In this document: positions 7,845 through 17,380 of the stretch, piece by piece | Layout: each line of letters opens with the position of its first letter | Numbering within the stretch: the first letter of the stretch is position 1 | Source: Roseibium limicola | GTDB taxonomy: Bacteria > Pseudomonadota > Alphaproteobacteria > Rhizobiales > Stappiaceae | Direction of reading: 5' to 3' | Length of the DNA stretch: 64,000 bases | Assembly: GCF_017313085.1 (NCBI RefSeq) | Contig: NZ_JAFLNF010000001.1 | Span: forward strand, 434,001 to 498,000 | Position numbers and translations under genes: made by a program | The notes under the pieces: model-generated | The model's database searches: none | What the model was told of the DNA's origin: nothing | The model's input: the letters and a program-made list of their open reading frames with translations, nothing else

Positions 7845-9453
7845 TCCGCTTTGGGCCTCAGTTCGCACCCTCGGAAAGCCGCTCAGCAGCCTCACAGTAC
7901 CGACCAATGCCAAAGCGTGGAATGCGCTGCGACACAGCAAACGCTCCGCAGACGTTTGCCTCATCGTGGAGGGTTGCTACCCCTTCGTCAGAGGCGGTGT
8001 TTCCAGCTGGATCGACTGGCTCATCCGGTCCCAGCCGGAACTCACGTTTAGCGTGGTCTCGCTTTTCCCCGATGATGAGGCACGCCCTGTCCCCTACAAG
8101 GTGCCAGACAACCTGGTGAGCTTCCAGCATGTCGCCCTGCAGGAGTTTGGCGGGGGAACCGACTACCAGGGCAACGGCAAGAACCTTGGCGAAAACCTGG
8201 CCGACAGGCTGTTTTCATTTTTTGAAAAAGGCGACCTCGAGACCTTTCGCGAGATCAATGATCTCGTCAATGACCCGAACAATCGCCTTCCGAAAACCGG
8301 CTACATGAACAGCCCAGATGCCTGGAACCTGATCTGCCGACTCTTCGACAAGAGGGTTCCGCAAGCCTCTTTCATCCAGTTTTACTGGGCATCGCGAGCC
8401 CTGCTGGGGGGCTTGTTCAATGTCCTGACGTGTCCCCTGCCCGAAGCGCGCATCTACCACACGATCTCAACCGGCTATGCCGGGCTGTTTGCAGCACGTG
8501 CCAAGATTGAAACCGGCCGGCCCGTGATCATTTCCGAACACGGCATTTACACCAACGAACGCCGCATCGAGATCCTCATGGCAGATTGGATCGCCGACAC
8601 CATCAACAAGGGCCTGGCTCTGCAGGACCGACGCTACGATCTCAGGGATTTGTGGCTTGGGGCATTCGACACTTACGCCAGAGCTTGCTACGCCGCCTGC
8701 GATGAGATCACCACGCTGTTTTCCGGTAACCAGCAACTGCAACAACTGCAAGGCGCGCCGAGACACAAGATGTCGGTCATCGCAAATGGCATTGACCTGG
8801 AAAGGTTCAAGATCAGCGACCTCAAACCCTCCGACGGACGGACTGTCGCCCTGATTGGCCGGGTCGTCCCCATCAAGGATATTGTCACCTTTATCCGCGC
8901 AGTCGGGCTTGCCGCTCAAGACACCGCCGGACTGTCTGCACTGATTGTCGGCCCCATGGACGAAGACCCGCTGTATTTCGAAGAATGCCGGGCACTGGTC
9001 GACGAATTGGATCTGGCCAAGGTGATCACCTTCACCGGCAATGTCGATCTGAAGGAGTATTTTCCGAAAATCGACGTGGTGGTTCTGAGCAGCCTCAGCG
9101 AAGCGCAACCGCTGGTTCTTCTGGAAGCCGGCGCGGCCGGCATTCCATGCATCGCGACCGATGTCGGCGCCTGCAGAGAAATCCTTGAAGGTGCCGCCGA
9201 TGAGTGTCCGCCGCTGGGTCTTGGAGGGCTTGTCACCGGGCTCGTCTCGCCTCAGTCCATCGCCACCGCGATCACCGACTTGATATCCGATCCAACGAAG
9301 CGAGAAGCTCTGGGTAAAACCCTGTGCGCCCGCGTCCAGAAATACTATTCTTCGGCTACATCTGCCGCAAAATACAATGACCTCTATATGAGAAATCTGA
9401 CCTCCACACCGGCGGCTTCCCAGTTGGAAGTACGCGCAAGAGTGGAGGCCTGA
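7837..9453 (+). CDS. pelF: PelF, Pel polysaccharide glycosyltransferase (GT4)
   Basis: PelF is the cytosolic GT4 glycosyltransferase that polymerises the Pel backbone from UDP-sugars (UDP-GalNAc in Pseudomonas). The 538-residue protein has the typical PelF opening (ADVCLIVEGCYPFVRGGVSSW), the acceptor-side motif ISEHGIYTNERRIEI, a GT-B hinge (GRVVPIKDIVTFI) and the E-x7-E motif EAQPLVLLE near residue 430. I chose ATG 7837, which overlaps the end of pelE; an upstream in-frame ATG at 7717 would lie deep inside pelE and adds a basic, unrelated tail. This is the clearest Pel marker in the window. Confidence 0.95.
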   Translation: MSNPLWASVRTLGKPLSSLTVPTNAKAWNALRHSKRSADVCLIVEGCYPFVRGGVSSWIDWLIRSQPELTFSVVSLFPDDEARPVPYKVPDNLVSFQHVALQEFGGGTDYQGNGKNLGENLADRLFSFFEKGDLETFREINDLVNDPNNRLPKTGYMNSPDAWNLICRLFDKRVPQASFIQFYWASRALLGGLFNVLTCPLPEARIYHTISTGYAGLFAARAKIETGRPVIISEHGIYTNERRIEILMADWIADTINKGLALQDRRYDLRDLWLGAFDTYARACYAACDEITTLFSGNQQLQQLQGAPRHKMSVIANGIDLERFKISDLKPSDGRTVALIGRVVPIKDIVTFIRAVGLAAQDTAGLSALIVGPMDEDPLYFEECRALVDELDLAKVITFTGNVDLKEYFPKIDVVVLSSLSEAQPLVLLEAGAAGIPCIATDVGACREILEGAADECPPLGLGGLVTGLVSPQSIATAITDLISDPTKREALGKTLCARVQKYYSSATSAAKYNDLYMRNLTSTPAASQLEVRARVEA

Positions 9454-9458
9454 CGCTC

Positions 9459-10898
9459 GTGGCAGGGATTACATTCGAGCTTCAGAAACTCGCCAAGGCA
9501 CCGAGCATTCTCGGTGGCCTGTCTGCCTATGGCCATTCTGCGGTGATCGTTGCCGGACCATGGCTCTTCACCGTTTTGGCAATCGCCTTCATCACCATTG
9601 CCACAGAGCAATACCTGGGTCTGGATGCGCTGGCGAATTTCAGAATTGTGCTTATCTACGGGTTTGCAATTTCCCTCGTCACGACCGCACCGGTCGTCAT
9701 CGTCACGACGAGAATGCTATCCGACATGATCTTCGCGCAGGTCTACACCGCCGTCAGCCAGCTGCTCTTCACATCACTCGTCGCCGGAACATTGATCGCC
9801 GTTCTCTGCGCCTTCCCCATTTTCACTGTCGTGTTTCCGCTTGACCCGTCGATGCTTCCAGGAGCGCTGTTTTGCGTTGCCATCACCGCAATGATCTGGA
9901 TCGCTCTGGTGTTTTGCGGGGCCATCAAGGACTTCATGGCCATCACCCTTGGATTCCTGATCGGTCTGGTTCTGGGCATCTTCCTCGGTCTTCAAGCAAC
10001 CAAGGCCGGCTATGGCACCCACGGGCTGCTATGGTCCTTCAACCTTGGCCTGAGCCTGACGGTGTTTATTCTTCTATCCCGCATTCTGGTGACATTTCCA
10101 ACGGCGATGGACAGCGGCTTGTCCTCGATCCGGATGCTCCTATCCGCCAGCCGTTCCCATGTCATTCTGGCCGTTGGTGCGACACTCGCCGTCACCGGAA
10201 TCTGGATCGACAAATGGGTGATGTGGACATCTTCAAGCGGCGAACGCCTACCCGTCGGGCTGATCCACGCGCCTTTCTATGACAGCGCCATGTTCGTCGC
10301 CAATCTGGCCATCATTCCAGGCCTAGCCGCCTTTGTTCTACACTTGGAGACCGGCTTCTATCGACACTTCAAGGTCTTCAACCACAACATCGAAACCCAT
10401 GCCACGCTGAACAATATCAAGAGCGCCGCTGCAAACCTGCAACGCGCCACCATCAACACCCTCATGCAGATCGTTCTATTGCAGGCAATCGTTTGCGCAA
10501 TCGCCATCTGGCTGAGCCCGGCCATCGCCGATTCTCTGAACCTGCAATTCCGCCAAATCGGCGTCTTGCGCATCGGCTTTCTCGGCGTGCTCTTTCACTT
10601 CGCGTTTCTGGCCAGCTCATCTCTACTGCTGTTCATGAACCAGAGCCTGAAGTACTTCAAACTTCAGGCTATCTTCCTGCTTCTGAACGGGGTCCTAACC
10701 TATGCAGCAGTCATGCTGGGTCCCGACTTCTGGGGATACGGTTACATGGTCGGAGCCATGATCAGCAGCCTTCTGGCGGTGCAGAGCCTCTATCAGGAGC
10801 TCAGCCGTTTGCCCTATACAATGTTCACCATGGCCGCGACCCGCAGCGCTGAGAACGACTGGCTCATGCCGTTTCTCAAGGACAGGAACAAATCATGA
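9459..10898 (+). CDS. pelG: PelG, multi-spanning membrane protein of the Pel synthase
   Basis: PelG is the polytopic membrane subunit thought to move the Pel chain across the inner membrane together with PelD, PelE and PelF. The 479-residue protein has about twelve hydrophobic helices. Its N-terminus (MAGITFELQKLAKAPSILG) matches the conserved PelG start. Translation begins at GTG 9459 with GGAGG 11 nt upstream and 5 nt after the pelF stop. Its stop overlaps the next start by 4 bp (ATGA). Confidence 0.93.
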   Translation: MAGITFELQKLAKAPSILGGLSAYGHSAVIVAGPWLFTVLAIAFITIATEQYLGLDALANFRIVLIYGFAISLVTTAPVVIVTTRMLSDMIFAQVYTAVSQLLFTSLVAGTLIAVLCAFPIFTVVFPLDPSMLPGALFCVAITAMIWIALVFCGAIKDFMAITLGFLIGLVLGIFLGLQATKAGYGTHGLLWSFNLGLSLTVFILLSRILVTFPTAMDSGLSSIRMLLSASRSHVILAVGATLAVTGIWIDKWVMWTSSSGERLPVGLIHAPFYDSAMFVANLAIIPGLAAFVLHLETGFYRHFKVFNHNIETHATLNNIKSAAANLQRATINTLMQIVLLQAIVCAIAIWLSPAIADSLNLQFRQIGVLRIGFLGVLFHFAFLASSSLLLFMNQSLKYFKLQAIFLLLNGVLTYAAVMLGPDFWGYGYMVGAMISSLLAVQSLYQELSRLPYTMFTMAATRSAENDWLMPFLKDRNKS

Positions 10899-11827
10899 CG
10901 ACCGCCCCTTCTCTCTGGTCCTCAAACCGGAGGTCCCATCGGCTTTTCACAGTCCTTGCTTGCGTCTTCCTGCTCAGCACCGCCACCAAAGCAGCAGAAC
11001 CGACATCTGCGCGCAAGGCCCTGCAAGACATCAGCACCTGGGGCTACCAATTGCAGGGCGCCTCACTGAACGGGATTGCCGCAAGCCCCTATCAACTGGT
11101 GGTGATCGATCACTCACGCGATGGCTCCAGCGCGGGAGCCTACAGCCGCGAGAGCATTGCCGGCCTCAAGAAAATGCCGGATGGACGCCGGCGCTTGGTG
11201 GTCTCCTACTTCTCCATCGGCGAAGCGGAAGACTACCGCGGCTACTGGCAGCCGGAGTGGTTCAATACACCGCCGCAGTGGCTAGAGGAAGAAAACCCCA
11301 ACTGGCCGGGCAACTACGTCGTCAAGTTCTGGGATCCGCAATGGCAGGACGTGATGATTGCCCAGCTGGATCGGATCATTGCCGCCGGATTTGACGGGGT
11401 TTACCTCGACCGCGTCGACATCTTCCAGGAGTTCACCTCCGACCCTGACATCGAGCAGAAGATGATCGAGTTCGTTCAACGCCTGAGCGATCATGCTCGG
11501 GAGAAAAACCCGGATTTCATCGTGATCGGCCAGAATGCAGAAGGCCTGCTACGCTATGCGAATTATATCTCGGTGATCGACGGTGTCGGCAAGGAAGATC
11601 TACTGTTCGGCGTCCACGGCGACGAAATCCGCAACTCCGATGAAGAGATCTACTGGTCCTCGAAATATCTGCGAATGGGCGCCGACGCAGGCGTGCCGAT
11701 TTTCATCATCGAATATCTGAATGACCCCGACCTCAAGGCACAGGCTGCAAAGGAAATATCGAAGCTCGGATACGTCGTGACCTGTGCTGACCGTGCCCTC
11801 GAATTGCCGTCCACCGATTGCCGTTGA
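10895..11827 (+). CDS. pelA: Pel glycoside hydrolase (PelA N-terminal half as a separate protein)
   Basis: This secreted 310-residue protein is an endo-alpha-1,4-polygalactosaminidase-type hydrolase, equivalent to the N-terminal hydrolase domain of Pseudomonas PelA. It has a signal peptide (~1-33, hydrophobic core FTVLACVFLLSTATKA). A TIM-barrel domain carries the motifs YQLVVIDHSRDG, VVSYFSIGEAEDYRGYW, VKFWDPQWQ and GFDGVYLDRVD. The barrel accounts for nearly the whole mature protein, and there is no deacetylase domain after it. It would cut the polymer in the periplasm, limiting chain length or releasing it. The ATG overlaps the pelG stop. The deacetylase half is encoded by the next gene, after a 145-bp gap. 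Confidence 0.88.
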   Translation: MTTAPSLWSSNRRSHRLFTVLACVFLLSTATKAAEPTSARKALQDISTWGYQLQGASLNGIAASPYQLVVIDHSRDGSSAGAYSRESIAGLKKMPDGRRRLVVSYFSIGEAEDYRGYWQPEWFNTPPQWLEEENPNWPGNYVVKFWDPQWQDVMIAQLDRIIAAGFDGVYLDRVDIFQEFTSDPDIEQKMIEFVQRLSDHAREKNPDFIVIGQNAEGLLRYANYISVIDGVGKEDLLFGVHGDEIRNSDEEIYWSSKYLRMGADAGVPIFIIEYLNDPDLKAQAAKEISKLGYVVTCADRALELPSTDCR

Positions 11828-11972
11828 CCCACGGCCCGGCGCCTTCCAGAGACCGGGAGTTCAAGGAGAGACGACCGGGCAGCAGGTTAACCAAAGCAGC
11901 GCTTTTGGTTTGATCCGCCTCCGGAAAATTGCAGTAAATGCTTTCTCAACAGCCAACTCTAGCGGAAACACC

Positions 11973-14258
11973 ATGAAGCGTCGGTTTCAGTTAAAACTCG
12001 GGTTTCCTGTCGTTCTGCTTGTCGTATTTTGCGTCTCAATGGCAGCGGTGAGCACAAGCCGTGCGGCTCCACTTCCGCTCAACCGCACGCTCCTGATCCT
12101 CTACGATAGCAAGGTCTCGGCCGATCCAACGGCAACCATGGCGCATCGTTTTCTCGAGCTGCCCTTCAATCACAAAGGCTACCAGTTTCACTTTCACGAT
12201 GTGCGCACCGGCTTGCCTCAGCTCGAGCAAGGCGAATATGCGGCCATCCTGACCTGGTTCCGACAGCCATTAGAGGATTCGAAGAGCTATTTTACATGGG
12301 CAATCAATGCCAGTGAACGCGGCTACAGGTTTTTGATCATCGGCGACATCGGACTCTCAAACACCCTTGAATCCTTCTACCTCGCCAATGAGTTTGTCGG
12401 CCATCTCGGCATAAAGTTGATGCCGCGCTATCACGCAGGCCCCCTTTCAGCCGACTACGAGATCATCGACAAAGAGCTCACCGGTTTCGAGCGTCCTCTG
12501 CCAACACTTCTGCCGAGTTTTGAGCATGTGACCGCGCGCGATGCAGCGACCGAAGTCCATTTAAGTGCGCGCTTCAACATAGGTTCCGACTGGTACACAT
12601 CCGCTCTCTACACCAGCCATCCTGGTGGTGTTTTCATCCAAAGCGGCTTCGCCTTCTACTACGACGAATACCTGAACCTGTCCAAATGGATCATTGACCC
12701 GTTCGCCCTCGTCGATCTGCTGATGGACGATGCAGAGTTCCCAATTCCGGACACAACCACCCTGACCGGCCGACGTATCTTTTTCTCCCATGTGGATGGG
12801 GACGGCTGGAATAATGTCTCCCTCATCGACCGGTTTCGTGACCAGGGAACGATTGCTGCAGAAATCATGCTGAAGGAGCTCGTCGAGCCCTTCCCCGATC
12901 TACCGGTCACCGTTGGGCTTGTAACAGGGGATCTTGACCCGGAAATAGGCGGAGCCAAGGTCGCAGGAAAGATTGCTCGCGAACTCTATGCGAAAGATCA
13001 GGTCGAATTGGCCAGCCATACCCATACCCACCCATTCTACTGGTCATTCTTCAAGAAGTACGACCGGAAGAGGGAGCAAGGCAAGATTGATGAAAACAAG
13101 CGTCTGAAGGACGACAAGGCACCGGAAAGGCTCGTCTCTCGGGTCATTCCAGTGATGAAGCCCCAGACCGGGCGCGAACATTATTCGGAATTCATCGCAG
13201 GCGGTGCAGGTGAAATGCCCCGCGCCTACATGCGTCATCCCTTCGATCTGAACCGCGAAATTCCACAGTCCCTCAAATTGGTCGAGAGCCTCGCTCCAGA
13301 AGGCCGAAAAGCCAAAATCGTGCTTTGGAGCGGCGATACATCCCCCTTCGAGAGTGCCGTCAAGGCAACGCGCGACGCAGGCGTTGAAAATCTCAACGGC
13401 GGCGACACCCGGCTCGATCTGATGAACCCGTCCCTCCTCTACGTCTCCCCGATCTCACGAACTGTCGGGAACCAACGCCAGATCTATACGGCTGCTAGCA
13501 ACGAAAATACCTATACGGAGAACTGGACCGGCTACCACTACGCCTTCGCCAATTTGAAAGCGACGGTGAAAAACACTGGCGCCCCCCGACGCGTAAAGCC
13601 CTACAATCTCTACTATCACATGTTTGCAGTGGAGCGGGAAAGCACGCTGAAGTCCCTCAAGTCCCACTTGGACGACGCACGCTATGGGGAATACATCCCG
13701 ATCACCGCATCCCACTATGCGAAAATTGCAGACGCTTTCTTTGACGTGTCCCTCACACCTCTTGGCAAGTTCAAATGGTTGGTCGAAAACCATCACGAAC
13801 TGAGCACCTTCCGCTTCGATGATGCAGACAATATCACCATCGACTGGGGCGAGAGCCAGTCGGTCATCGGCCAGACACGCGCCAACGGTTCGCTCTACAT
13901 CTTGGTCGACCCTGCCAAGCCAACGGCTGTCATCGCCCTTAAACCAACCCGCCCAAAGGAAACACCACCTCCTGCCCCTTATCTGGATAATGCGCGTTGG
14001 GAAATCTCAAGCGTCGAACCGTTGCGCTCCTGCGGGCTGAGCTTCTCAGCCGAAGGGTTCGGCAAAGGCGACATGCTATGGAAAGGCCTTGCGCCCGGGG
14101 ACTATACCATCCACGCCACGCCGGTTCGCGGCAGCATCTGGGAGCACCACGTTTCAGTCGCAGATGAAGGAGTGCTCAAACTGTCAATCGACGCAGAAGC
14201 CCAGCATGGAGCCACCGTTTCCATCACCTGTGAGACCGGGGCAGACACGACCGAATGA
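11973..14258 (+). CDS. pelA: Pel polysaccharide deacetylase (PelA C-terminal half as a separate protein)
   Basis: This 761-residue secreted protein corresponds to the C-terminal deacetylase part of PelA, which removes acetyl groups from GalNAc residues of Pel. It has its own signal peptide (MKRRFQLKLGFPVVLLVVFC..., cut near SRAAP). An N-terminal Rossmann-like region follows (TLLILYDS). The deacetylase motifs HVDGDGWNN (~272-280) and SHTHTHPF (~348-355) fit the metal-binding Asp and His residues. A beta-rich C-terminus completes it. I chose ATG 11973, just before the signal peptide; the frame is open back to 11784, but that would overlap the hydrolase gene and bury the signal peptide. The ribosome binding site (GCGGAAA) is weak. 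The next gene overlaps by 4 bp. Confidence 0.86.
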   Translation: MKRRFQLKLGFPVVLLVVFCVSMAAVSTSRAAPLPLNRTLLILYDSKVSADPTATMAHRFLELPFNHKGYQFHFHDVRTGLPQLEQGEYAAILTWFRQPLEDSKSYFTWAINASERGYRFLIIGDIGLSNTLESFYLANEFVGHLGIKLMPRYHAGPLSADYEIIDKELTGFERPLPTLLPSFEHVTARDAATEVHLSARFNIGSDWYTSALYTSHPGGVFIQSGFAFYYDEYLNLSKWIIDPFALVDLLMDDAEFPIPDTTTLTGRRIFFSHVDGDGWNNVSLIDRFRDQGTIAAEIMLKELVEPFPDLPVTVGLVTGDLDPEIGGAKVAGKIARELYAKDQVELASHTHTHPFYWSFFKKYDRKREQGKIDENKRLKDDKAPERLVSRVIPVMKPQTGREHYSEFIAGGAGEMPRAYMRHPFDLNREIPQSLKLVESLAPEGRKAKIVLWSGDTSPFESAVKATRDAGVENLNGGDTRLDLMNPSLLYVSPISRTVGNQRQIYTAASNENTYTENWTGYHYAFANLKATVKNTGAPRRVKPYNLYYHMFAVERESTLKSLKSHLDDARYGEYIPITASHYAKIADAFFDVSLTPLGKFKWLVENHHELSTFRFDDADNITIDWGESQSVIGQTRANGSLYILVDPAKPTAVIALKPTRPKETPPPAPYLDNARWEISSVEPLRSCGLSFSAEGFGKGDMLWKGLAPGDYTIHATPVRGSIWEHHVSVADEGVLKLSIDAEAQHGATVSITCETGADTTE

Positions 14259-15688
14259 CGGATAAACACACCCTATCTAGGACTCAATGGAATGTTCTGC
14301 TCGGACTGGCCGGTTTGATCGGGATCGTTGCGGCCTATGCACTTATCCCGTCCCAAACGGAAAAGGTCGAGATGCTGATTGCCGACCGGCAGTATTCAGC
14401 GGCACATCGCGCTTTGAAGGACATGTATGATCAAGGGTCACGCGACCCAACGCTCTTGGCAAATCTCGTGAAAACCGCGAAGCAATTCGGCGACATGGAT
14501 CTCTATGAAACAGCCCTGATCCTTCTCGTCGAGGGGCGCCCCAAAGACCCGACGCTGCGCGATGAACTTCTGGAGTTTTACAAGCGCATGGACCGACACG
14601 CGGCCTATTTCGCGCTTCTCGAGGACAGCCTGAAGAAGATCGGCAAACCGACTTACTTCAATGACCTGGTTGCCTATCACCGCCTGGCTGGCAGAACGGA
14701 CATTGAGGTCGAAATCCTGCACGATCACATGAACGCCTCGAATGTCTCTGCGGACAATCTGCGCCGCCTGATCCTCTTGCTGGCAAAATCCCGACGCAAC
14801 GCCGAGGCGCTGGAAGCCTACCGGAGGTTTGCAGATCAACCGGTGACTGAAACCCTCAGCTGGGATGTCAAAGCCACAGTTTTCAAGCTTATGATCATCG
14901 AAGGTTCCCCTGACACCGCGATGGCACAGGCTCTCGGTTGGCTTGAAACCTCACGCGACAGCAGCCTTCTGCGTGCTGCCCTATTCAACATGTCCGACAG
15001 CCTGCTGACGGCCGGGCGGGCTGATCTAATGCGCAACTTCGCAGAGGCAAGCTACCGGCACCTGCCCGTTTTGTCTCTGTCAACCGGCTATGCGCTGACG
15101 CAGTTCGGGCTCGGCGCGCTCGCGCTGCAACAGACACAGCAATTGATTGCCAGCGGCTATGTTCTGAACTCCCTGGAGATTGGGTCCTATGTCTCGATCC
15201 TGATCAACCAGAACGAGATCGACGCCGCAGCCAATTACCTGCTCGCCCAGGCGCCGGAAAGCGTGCTGCAGGAAGACTGGGTCGCCCTTCTGGAAAATGC
15301 AATTGCCAACGACAGGTGGGACATTTCATCGGCGATCGCTCCGAACCTGACGGATGTGACGCTTACCTATTTTCCGCTGATAGAGGCCCAACTTGCCTAT
15401 TCCAGGCTCGACCATGACCGGGCAAGGGAGATCCTGAATGCTGTCGATCTGCAGGAGCAGAGCTCCGAGGTGCGCAGGGCCTGGTTCTACCTTTCAAAAG
15501 ATATCCTGTCCCTGCCCGATCTGATCGCGCGAATGCAATCCGCCGGCCCCCTCTCCCTCTTCCCTCAGGACGTTCTCATCGCCTACACGAAGCAGGTCGA
15601 GCCCGTCGATCCCCAAGAGTTCGCCCGCGTCTGGCGTCACATGGGCGGAACGCAAGACCTCAAAGCCTCACAAAGCCCGAACAAATAG
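14255..15688 (+). CDS. TPR-repeat membrane-anchored protein, PelB-like scaffold without a barrel
   Basis: This 477-residue protein has one N-terminal membrane helix (WNVLLGLAGLIGIVAAYAL, ~13-31). The remainder consists of helical repeats of TPR type. In Pseudomonas, PelB is about 1190 residues: an N-terminal TPR scaffold that binds PelA, and a C-terminal outer-membrane beta-barrel. Here only the scaffold-like part exists and the protein ends without a barrel or an outer-membrane C-terminal signal. It overlaps the deacetylase gene by 4 bp and is last in the operon. It could tether the deacetylase and hydrolase to the membrane, leaving export to the divergent ExoF-like protein. That split of roles is inference. 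Confidence 0.75.
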   Translation: MTDKHTLSRTQWNVLLGLAGLIGIVAAYALIPSQTEKVEMLIADRQYSAAHRALKDMYDQGSRDPTLLANLVKTAKQFGDMDLYETALILLVEGRPKDPTLRDELLEFYKRMDRHAAYFALLEDSLKKIGKPTYFNDLVAYHRLAGRTDIEVEILHDHMNASNVSADNLRRLILLLAKSRRNAEALEAYRRFADQPVTETLSWDVKATVFKLMIIEGSPDTAMAQALGWLETSRDSSLLRAALFNMSDSLLTAGRADLMRNFAEASYRHLPVLSLSTGYALTQFGLGALALQQTQQLIASGYVLNSLEIGSYVSILINQNEIDAAANYLLAQAPESVLQEDWVALLENAIANDRWDISSAIAPNLTDVTLTYFPLIEAQLAYSRLDHDRAREILNAVDLQEQSSEVRRAWFYLSKDILSLPDLIARMQSAGPLSLFPQDVLIAYTKQVEPVDPQEFARVWRHMGGTQDLKASQSPNK

Positions 15689-15708
15689 GGGCAATTTCAA
15701 AGCTCTCT

Positions 15709-15726
15709 TGCGTTGAAATCAACGCA
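15709..15726. terminator. Inverted repeat between the converging pel operon and protease gene
   Basis: Perfect 8-bp arms TGCGTTGA and TCAACGCA stand two bases apart, 20 bp after the last pel stop. No T-run follows, so it is only a possible terminator. The other ~130 bp of this gap show nothing recognisable. Confidence 0.35.
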
Positions 15727-15859
15727 CGTGCGAACCACCCGCCCGAAGATAAATGCACGGGCACACCCCGAAATTGACCATGGAAAATGCGTTAGCGACC
15801 ATTAAGAGCAATTCACGTGATGAACCGTTGCATTGTGTCGCAAAAGACTGCTGAACACC

Positions 15860-17380
15860 TCAATGTTCAATAAAGTATTGCGCCAAGCTCAAGCCAGCAT
15901 CAACAACACCTTGAAGTTCGGAATGTTCCAGAAGATATGCCTCTGAATCAAACGTCGTCTCCCTTTCTTCGAAACGCCCATACTCGATGTAGTGACGCGC
16001 CCCCGCCTCAATATCCGCGCCAAAGGCATCGATAAGATCTTGATGAGATGCAATGTAGTCCATGGCAGAAAATTCGACGGAGCGCTCTTCGTCGATCCCA
16101 TAGGTTACAAGATGCTGATATATCTGATCTACGTCGGTGCCAAATGTATCCGCGATATCATCGTAACTGGCGGCGTACTCAAGAAGTGAATGCGTTTCAG
16201 CGCCTCCCAATGAAAGGTCAACATCGACGAACGACACAACCTCTATATTCACCAATTGGTCCACGCCCTGTTCGCTCGCAACAACGATCCGCCCATCCGT
16301 AAACAGAAATGCCTTGGCGTCCTTTTCAAGGAGATCAAGGCAGAAGGCGTCAATGCCTGTGCCGCCATCCACCCGATTGGAAGCTTCATTTCCGATGATG
16401 ATGTCGTCGCCAGCGCCCGTCACGGCGTTCTCAATGGTGGCGCCATAGGCAATCGAAATGTTGGAAACCATGCCAGCCGCACTGGAAAAGGCTCCGGCGT
16501 TGAGGTTGACGATCGAACTTGTCGCAAACCCCGAAAGATCAAGCGTGTCATTTCCGCCAGCGTCCCAGATACACAGGACTGGATGACCATTTTGATCGAA
16601 GTCGAATATCGGAGAGTTTGTATTGGAGTTGAAGCCGTACACAGTATCACCGACACGCACTGAAATGTCAGCGCCGTATTTCTCTTGAATGGCAAGTACA
16701 TCGTGCAACATTGGCGTTTGAGGGCTGTAGCCGTCAAAATCAGCGCCTGTGTTGCTCTCATCCCAATAGGACATGATCGTGTATTGCTGGCTGTCTTCTG
16801 CATACGCGGCATTATTCGCATAAGATAAGGGTGTGTAGCCGGCATTATAACTGCCGGGATGCGGCTGCCCGATCGCATGACCAATCTCATGTACCAGCAC
16901 CTTGAAGCCATAACCGCCAATCTCAGGCGTCATATTGTAGTCGAGAGCACTATTGACCCAGACATCCCCTCCCCATGAGCCGTAACTCGGCATATAGGCA
17001 TGGGCGGCAGAGTATTCCGCCAAAGTCGATGAATTCGCGAAGGTCACCTTGGAGGAACTCGAAGTTACTTCCCAAAAGGTAATATCCGCGACATCGCTCC
17101 AGGTTGAGAGTGCAAGATGAGCCAATTCAACCTGACTGGTATTAAAGGCTTCAAATCCAGCATATTCACGTGAGCCTACCGCGTAGTTGGGCAATTCTTC
17201 GTAGAAAGAAAAAGTAATCGGCGAGGCTGAATTCCAAGAGGAATTGCCGCGGTTGAGTTGAGTAATGATCTCGTTGAGGGAGCTGTTCGCGAGGGAACTT
17301 GATCCAAGCGCGCTTTCAACCCCTGTATCCTGTAAATGGCTCACTGCATCGCAAGTCGGATCGTAACAAAGTCCGCACAT
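15860..17380 (-). CDS. Secreted M10/serralysin-type zinc metalloprotease with RTX and C-terminal repeats
   Basis: This 506-residue protein is a metzincin protease. The zinc site HEIGHAIGQPHP (164-175) and the Met-turn TIMSYW (201-206) are intact, followed by a serralysin C-terminal region with an RTX-like stretch (GAGDDIIIGNEASNRVDGG, ~331-349). The last ~110 residues hold three degenerate repeats (YAASYDDIADTFGTD, YIASHQDLIDAFGAD, HYIEYGRFEER) of the same general design as the NPDV repeats in the two secreted proteins encoded nearby. There is no N-terminal signal peptide, as expected for type I secretion, but no type I secretion genes are present in the window. A 6-bp hairpin (17392-17409) lies just before the ATG and no clear ribosome binding site is seen. 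It may process matrix proteins. Confidence 0.88.
   Translation of the reverse strand: MCGLCYDPTCDAVSHLQDTGVESALGSSSLANSSLNEIITQLNRGNSSWNSASPITFSFYEELPNYAVGSREYAGFEAFNTSQVELAHLALSTWSDVADITFWEVTSSSSKVTFANSSTLAEYSAAHAYMPSYGSWGGDVWVNSALDYNMTPEIGGYGFKVLVHEIGHAIGQPHPGSYNAGYTPLSYANNAAYAEDSQQYTIMSYWDESNTGADFDGYSPQTPMLHDVLAIQEKYGADISVRVGDTVYGFNSNTNSPIFDFDQNGHPVLCIWDAGGNDTLDLSGFATSSIVNLNAGAFSSAAGMVSNISIAYGATIENAVTGAGDDIIIGNEASNRVDGGTGIDAFCLDLLEKDAKAFLFTDGRIVVASEQGVDQLVNIEVVSFVDVDLSLGGAETHSLLEYAASYDDIADTFGTDVDQIYQHLVTYGIDEERSVEFSAMDYIASHQDLIDAFGADIEAGARHYIEYGRFEERETTFDSEAYLLEHSELQGVVDAGLSLAQYFIEH

Noticed and set aside
11784..11972. Upstream extension of the Pel deacetylase gene
   Set aside because: The frame is open but overlaps the hydrolase gene and would place the signal peptide 63 residues into the protein; ATG 11973 is better.
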